Shown in pieces: positions 60,683 through 64,000 of a stretch of 64,000 nucleotides of DNA (position 1 is the stretch's first letter; each line of letters opens with the position of its first letter). The notes beneath the pieces were generated by a model. That model had not been told where the DNA came from. It did no database searches and worked only from the letters and a program-made list of their open reading frames with translations. Made by a program: the position numbers and the translations under genes. The stretch is from Mucilaginibacter pineti (GTDB taxonomy: Bacteria; Bacteroidota; Bacteroidia; Sphingobacteriales; Sphingobacteriaceae): positions 806,001 through 870,000 of the forward strand of contig NZ_FNAI01000002.1 of NCBI RefSeq assembly GCF_900101875.1, in the 5' to 3' direction.

Positions 60683-62962
60683 ATGATAAAAAAATTAATT
60701 TGTGTTACCGTTTTGGCAATGGAGGCCTTGTTTGCGGTAAAAGCGCAGCAAGGGCCCGGGCTAAAGCAACCCAGCCTTGTAATATGGAATGACAAACCGG
60801 CCAAACAATGGATGACAGAGGCTTATCCCATGGGAAACGGCCGCTTTGGCGGAATGGTATTTGGAGGTATCGCGCAGGAGCATATTCAGTTTAATGAAAT
60901 AAGCCTGTGGACAGGCGATGAAGAAGAAACCGGTGCTTACCAGGCCTTTGGTGATCTGTTTATAAATTTTGATGGGAAAGATACCAGTGCCACCATTCCC
61001 GCAAACTATCGCAGGCAGTTAGATATCAGCAAAGCGGTTGAGCAAATTACTTATACCGATGCTGGTACTACCTACAAACGCGAGTATTTTTGCAGTTTTC
61101 CGGATAAAGTGATGGTGCTGCATTTTGCGGCTGATAAAAAAGCGGCATATTCTGCAATAATCAAACTGAAAGATGCGCACAGCACTTTGGCTACAGGCAA
61201 TGGTAATATCTTACAAATTGAAGGCAAGCTGGATAACGGTTTGGCCTATAATGGCAGCATCAAGGTAAAAATAGAAGGCGGATCGGCCGTTGTTGAACCC
61301 GACGGCAAGGGCGGTTTACAGCTCCATATAAAAAATGCCGATGGCTTTACCGTATTGTTGGCTGCAGCCACAAACTACAGCAATAAGCGCTCGCAAAACT
61401 GGCGCGGCGAAGCACCGGCTATTAAAGTAAAAGCGAGTTTAGCGACAGCTACTGCCAAAACATATCAGCAATTATTAACGGCGCATTTAAGTGATTATCA
61501 AAATTTGTTTGGCCGGGTTGCTTTAAACCTGGGCGTAACCCCTGCGCAAACGGCCGAATTGCCAACTTATAAGCGCTTGGTTAATTATAAGAAAGAGGCC
61601 GATCCGCAGTTGGAGGCTTTACTTTTCCAGTTTGGCAGGTATTTGCTGATCAGTTCATCGCGTAAAGGCGGACTGCCGGCCAACTTGCAAGGCCTTTGGA
61701 ACGAAAGCAATAATCCGCCATGGCGATCAGATTATCACTCCAACATCAACATACAAATGAATTACTGGCTGGCCGAGCCAACCAATCTTTCTGAATGCCA
61801 TATCCCGTACCTGGATTATATCAACAGTATGCGCGAGGTAAAAAAGGTAAGCACACAAAAACAATATCCCGGCGTACGCGGCTGGACGGTTAAAACCGAG
61901 AACGGCGTTTATGGTGGCGGCAGCTTTTTGTGGAATACGCCCGGCAGCGCATGGTACATGCAGGGTATTTGGGAGCACTATGCCTTCACAAAAGATAAGG
62001 AATACCTTAAAAGCTTTGGCTATCCTATTATAAAAGAAATAGTTGAGTTTTGGGACGATCATTTAAAACACCGCCCCGATGGAACGCTGGTATCGCCACT
62101 GGGCTGGTCGCCGGAGCATGGGCCAACCGAAGATGGGGTAACTTATGATCAGGCTATAATTTATGACCTGTTTACCAATTACATAGAATCTGCAGATATT
62201 TTGGGCGTCGATAAAGCCTATCGGAATCATGTTGCCGATATGCGCGAGCATCTCCTTAAACCTAAAATTGGTAAATGGGGCCAGTTACAGGAATGGGAAA
62301 CAGATCGTGATGATCCAAAGGATACCCATCGCCATTCGTCAAATCTGTTTGGCTTGCATCCCGGCAGGCAAATAAGCACCATAAAAACTCCTGAGCTGGC
62401 ACAAGCTGCCAAAGTGAGCTTGGAAGGGCGTGGTGATGTGTCAACCGGTTGGTCAATGGCCTGGAAAATGAATTTTTGGGCACGCCTGCAGGATGGCGAC
62501 CATGCTCACAAGATCATACAGAACTTTATTACGCTTGTGGGTGGTTCTGGTGTTGATTATAATCAGGGTGGGGGCTTGTACTCCAACCTTTTCTGCGCAC
62601 ACCCGCCGTTTCAGATAGATGGCAACTTTGGCTACGCAGCAGGTGTTGCCGAAATGTTGGTACAGAGCCAAACCGACGAAATTCAACTGTTACCGGCTTT
62701 GCCAACCGCATGGTCTACGGGTAGCGTACAAGGTCTTCGCGCCCGCGGAGATTTTGAAATTGCCGATATGCAATGGAAAAATGGCAAGGTTGTAAAACTA
62801 ACTATCAAATCATTAGCTGGTGGTGTGTGCAGCCTGCGTTTGCCCAATGCTTTAAATGCAAGTAGCGGTTTAGTGAAATTCACAAGCGTTGCTAACGATT
62901 TTAAATGCAGCTTTAATACCAAAGCCGGTATACTTTACACGTTTGCAGCACCGGCTAAGTAA
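60683..62962 (+). CDS. GH95 family alpha-L-fucosidase (or related alpha-L-galactosidase)
   Basis: 759 residues, signal peptide about 1-22. GH95 features: W-M-T-E-A-Y-P-M-G-N-G-R-F-G-G-M-V-F-G-G near the start, N-I-N-I-Q-M-N-Y-W with the catalytic-Asn region (about 355-363), S-P-E-H-G-P with candidate acid E478, and H-P-P-F-Q-I-D-G-N-F-G with D646. GH95 enzymes use Asn-activated water and invert. Members act on alpha-1,2-fucosides of host or plant glycans. It is divergent from an AraC gene, with paired direct repeats between. Confidence 0.93.
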   Translation: MIKKLICVTVLAMEALFAVKAQQGPGLKQPSLVIWNDKPAKQWMTEAYPMGNGRFGGMVFGGIAQEHIQFNEISLWTGDEEETGAYQAFGDLFINFDGKDTSATIPANYRRQLDISKAVEQITYTDAGTTYKREYFCSFPDKVMVLHFAADKKAAYSAIIKLKDAHSTLATGNGNILQIEGKLDNGLAYNGSIKVKIEGGSAVVEPDGKGGLQLHIKNADGFTVLLAAATNYSNKRSQNWRGEAPAIKVKASLATATAKTYQQLLTAHLSDYQNLFGRVALNLGVTPAQTAELPTYKRLVNYKKEADPQLEALLFQFGRYLLISSSRKGGLPANLQGLWNESNNPPWRSDYHSNINIQMNYWLAEPTNLSECHIPYLDYINSMREVKKVSTQKQYPGVRGWTVKTENGVYGGGSFLWNTPGSAWYMQGIWEHYAFTKDKEYLKSFGYPIIKEIVEFWDDHLKHRPDGTLVSPLGWSPEHGPTEDGVTYDQAIIYDLFTNYIESADILGVDKAYRNHVADMREHLLKPKIGKWGQLQEWETDRDDPKDTHRHSSNLFGLHPGRQISTIKTPELAQAAKVSLEGRGDVSTGWSMAWKMNFWARLQDGDHAHKIIQNFITLVGGSGVDYNQGGGLYSNLFCAHPPFQIDGNFGYAAGVAEMLVQSQTDEIQLLPALPTAWSTGSVQGLRARGDFEIADMQWKNGKVVKLTIKSLAGGVCSLRLPNALNASSGLVKFTSVANDFKCSFNTKAGILYTFAAPAK

Positions 62963-62979
62963 ATTTTTAAATCATTTTA

Positions 62980-63014
62980 CCTCCATATCATTAATGTTAC
63001 AGATGATATGGAGG
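62980..63014 (+). terminator. Hairpin terminator of the GH95 gene
   Basis: CCTCCATATCAT pairs perfectly with ATGATATGGAGG (12 bp, 11-base loop), 17 bases after the stop. A short T-rich stretch follows. Confidence 0.75.
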
Positions 63015-63352
63015 CTCTTATTTTACGGTTTATTTGTATCGGGGTTTTAAATTGACGGCTTATAAGCAGATGAGAGCGCTTTTAAGCGATTAATCCAATT
63101 GAAATGCCAAATGATGAAATAGATAAAGTATTCAGATTTGCTTTATAAGTATATTGTCCATCTACAAAAAAGATTTATCCATTTTTCGAAATACAATTAC
63201 CCGATACATTTACCATAACCAATAATAACGAACACAACACCATGCCGAAACAAATTCATCAACATTTATGGCCATGCTTTGCGCTTGTTAAAAATGACCT
63301 ATTTTGTGTGTATACCACCTTATATCTTCATTTATAAAATTCTTTTATATCA
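63015..63352 (+). other. Intergenic region before the alpha/beta hydrolase gene
   Basis: About 340 AT-rich bases. Only a weak 31-codon frame (ATG at 63243) and no clear TAnnTTTG promoter were seen; CCTATTTTGTG near 63300 is a near match. No repeat of the dispersed palindrome families is present. Confidence 0.4.
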
Positions 63353-64000
63353 ATGACAAAATTTAAAGTTTTAATCATATTTATATTATTCGCCGGTAGT
63401 ATTTTGCGGGTATATGCACAGGATAAAAACACTCTTTGGAATGGTTTTGAAAAGGTAAAGTTAACGATTGCCGGTCATGACGCTTATTTTGTAAAGCCTG
63501 CTCATCCGCTGCCTGGTAACCCCTGGGTTTGGCGTACCTCATTTCCTGATTGGCATACCGAAATTGATAAGGTTTTATTGGATAAAGGGTTTTATGTAGC
63601 TTTTTTAAATGTAGATAACCAATATGGCAGCCCCGATGCCATGCAGGTTTATGATAAATTTTATGCTCAGTTAACGGGTAAACAAGGTTTTGCAGCCAAA
63701 GCGGCCTTTGAGGCAGTGAGCAGGGGAGGCTTGTATGCCTATGCCTGGGCCAAACGTAACCCGGATAAGGTTACCTGTATTTATGCCGAAACACCGGTTT
63801 GCGATATTAAAAGCTGGCCGGGCGGTAAATTAAAAAGCCCCGGCGATACGGCAGAATGGAGCCATTTTAAACAAGTATATCGCTTTACCGAACAACAGGC
63901 GCGTGATTATAACGATAACCCAATCGATAACCTCGAAGGGCTTGCATCGTTCCGTGTGCCGGTGCTGCATACCATCGGGCTCGATGATAAATTAGCCCCG
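63353..64000 (+). CDS. Secreted alpha/beta hydrolase, N-terminal part (3' end outside window)
   Basis: The 216 residues visible start with a signal peptide (M-T-K-F-K-V-L-I-I-F-I-L-F-A-G-S). An alpha/beta hydrolase core is recognisable: P-G-N-P-W-V-W-R-T-S-F, then A-V-S-R-G-G-L-Y-A-Y-A with a nucleophile-elbow Ser near 120, and L-H-T-I-G-L-D-D-K-L near the cut end with an Asp in the acid position. Likely an esterase or peptidase linked to the sugar-degrading genes upstream. The final His lies beyond the window. Confidence 0.85.
   Translation, partial: MTKFKVLIIFILFAGSILRVYAQDKNTLWNGFEKVKLTIAGHDAYFVKPAHPLPGNPWVWRTSFPDWHTEIDKVLLDKGFYVAFLNVDNQYGSPDAMQVYDKFYAQLTGKQGFAAKAAFEAVSRGGLYAYAWAKRNPDKVTCIYAETPVCDIKSWPGGKLKSPGDTAEWSHFKQVYRFTEQQARDYNDNPIDNLEGLASFRVPVLHTIGLDDKLAP

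Overview
The window is chromosomal DNA from a member of the Bacteroidota, most likely a Sphingobacteriaceae genus such as Mucilaginibacter or Pedobacter. The evidence is two SusC/SusD pairs, an ECF sigma/FecR pair next to one of them, lipoboxes of the SCK/SCN type, -7 elements of the TAnnTTTG type, several glycan-degrading families typical of this phylum (GH92, GH29, GH95), and many intergenic palindromes of the kind common in these genomes. The genus is an inference; no rRNA or tRNA gene was seen.

Layout. 1-2.7 kb: the end of a SusC receptor and its SusD partner. 3.0-9.9 kb: a small Cys-rich exported protein, a FUSC-type membrane protein, phosphoenolpyruvate carboxylase, and a Crp/Fnr regulator with an AhpD-like protein. 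10.2-19.0 kb: a seven-gene efflux operon (membrane fusion protein, TolC, MacB-like ATPase, two FtsX-type permeases, NtrC-type regulator, histidine kinase) behind a clear sigma-54 promoter. 19.3-22.2 kb: a TetR/MFS/small membrane protein/isochorismatase-like operon with a likely TetR operator. 22.3-26.0 kb: a Tat-exported GH36-like protein, a DUF885 lipoprotein and a TMEM175-type channel. 26.2-36.6 kb: a polysaccharide utilisation locus (ECF sigma, FecR, a frameshifted SusC, SusD, GH92 mannosidase, PLC/GDPD-like protein). 36.6-40.6 kb: TRIC channel, DAACS symporter, HD-domain protein and YitT protein. 40.7-43.7 kb: histidine kinase, receiver, and receiver-adenylate cyclase. 43.8-55.0 kb: an AraC regulator divergent from a Planctomycete-type cytochrome c/DUF1549/DUF1553 - DUF1501 - NHL propeller - DUF2231/cytochrome/LRR cluster, followed by a large A2M-like secreted protein. 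55.2-64.0 kb: GH29 fucosidase, a second GH92, an AraC regulator, a GH95 fucosidase and the start of an alpha/beta hydrolase.

The main biological themes are uptake and trimming of mannose- and fucose-containing glycans, a self-regulated sigma-54 efflux operon, and an extracytoplasmic haem-protein cluster of unknown function. The most unusual DNA features are a perfect 38-bp palindrome inside a signal-peptide coding region (35804-35841), two nested palindromes in which a roughly 120-bp GTCATTTCGA element sits between unrelated 20-bp inverted arms (37568-37755 and 56731-56921), and a frameshift in a SusC gene near 30690.
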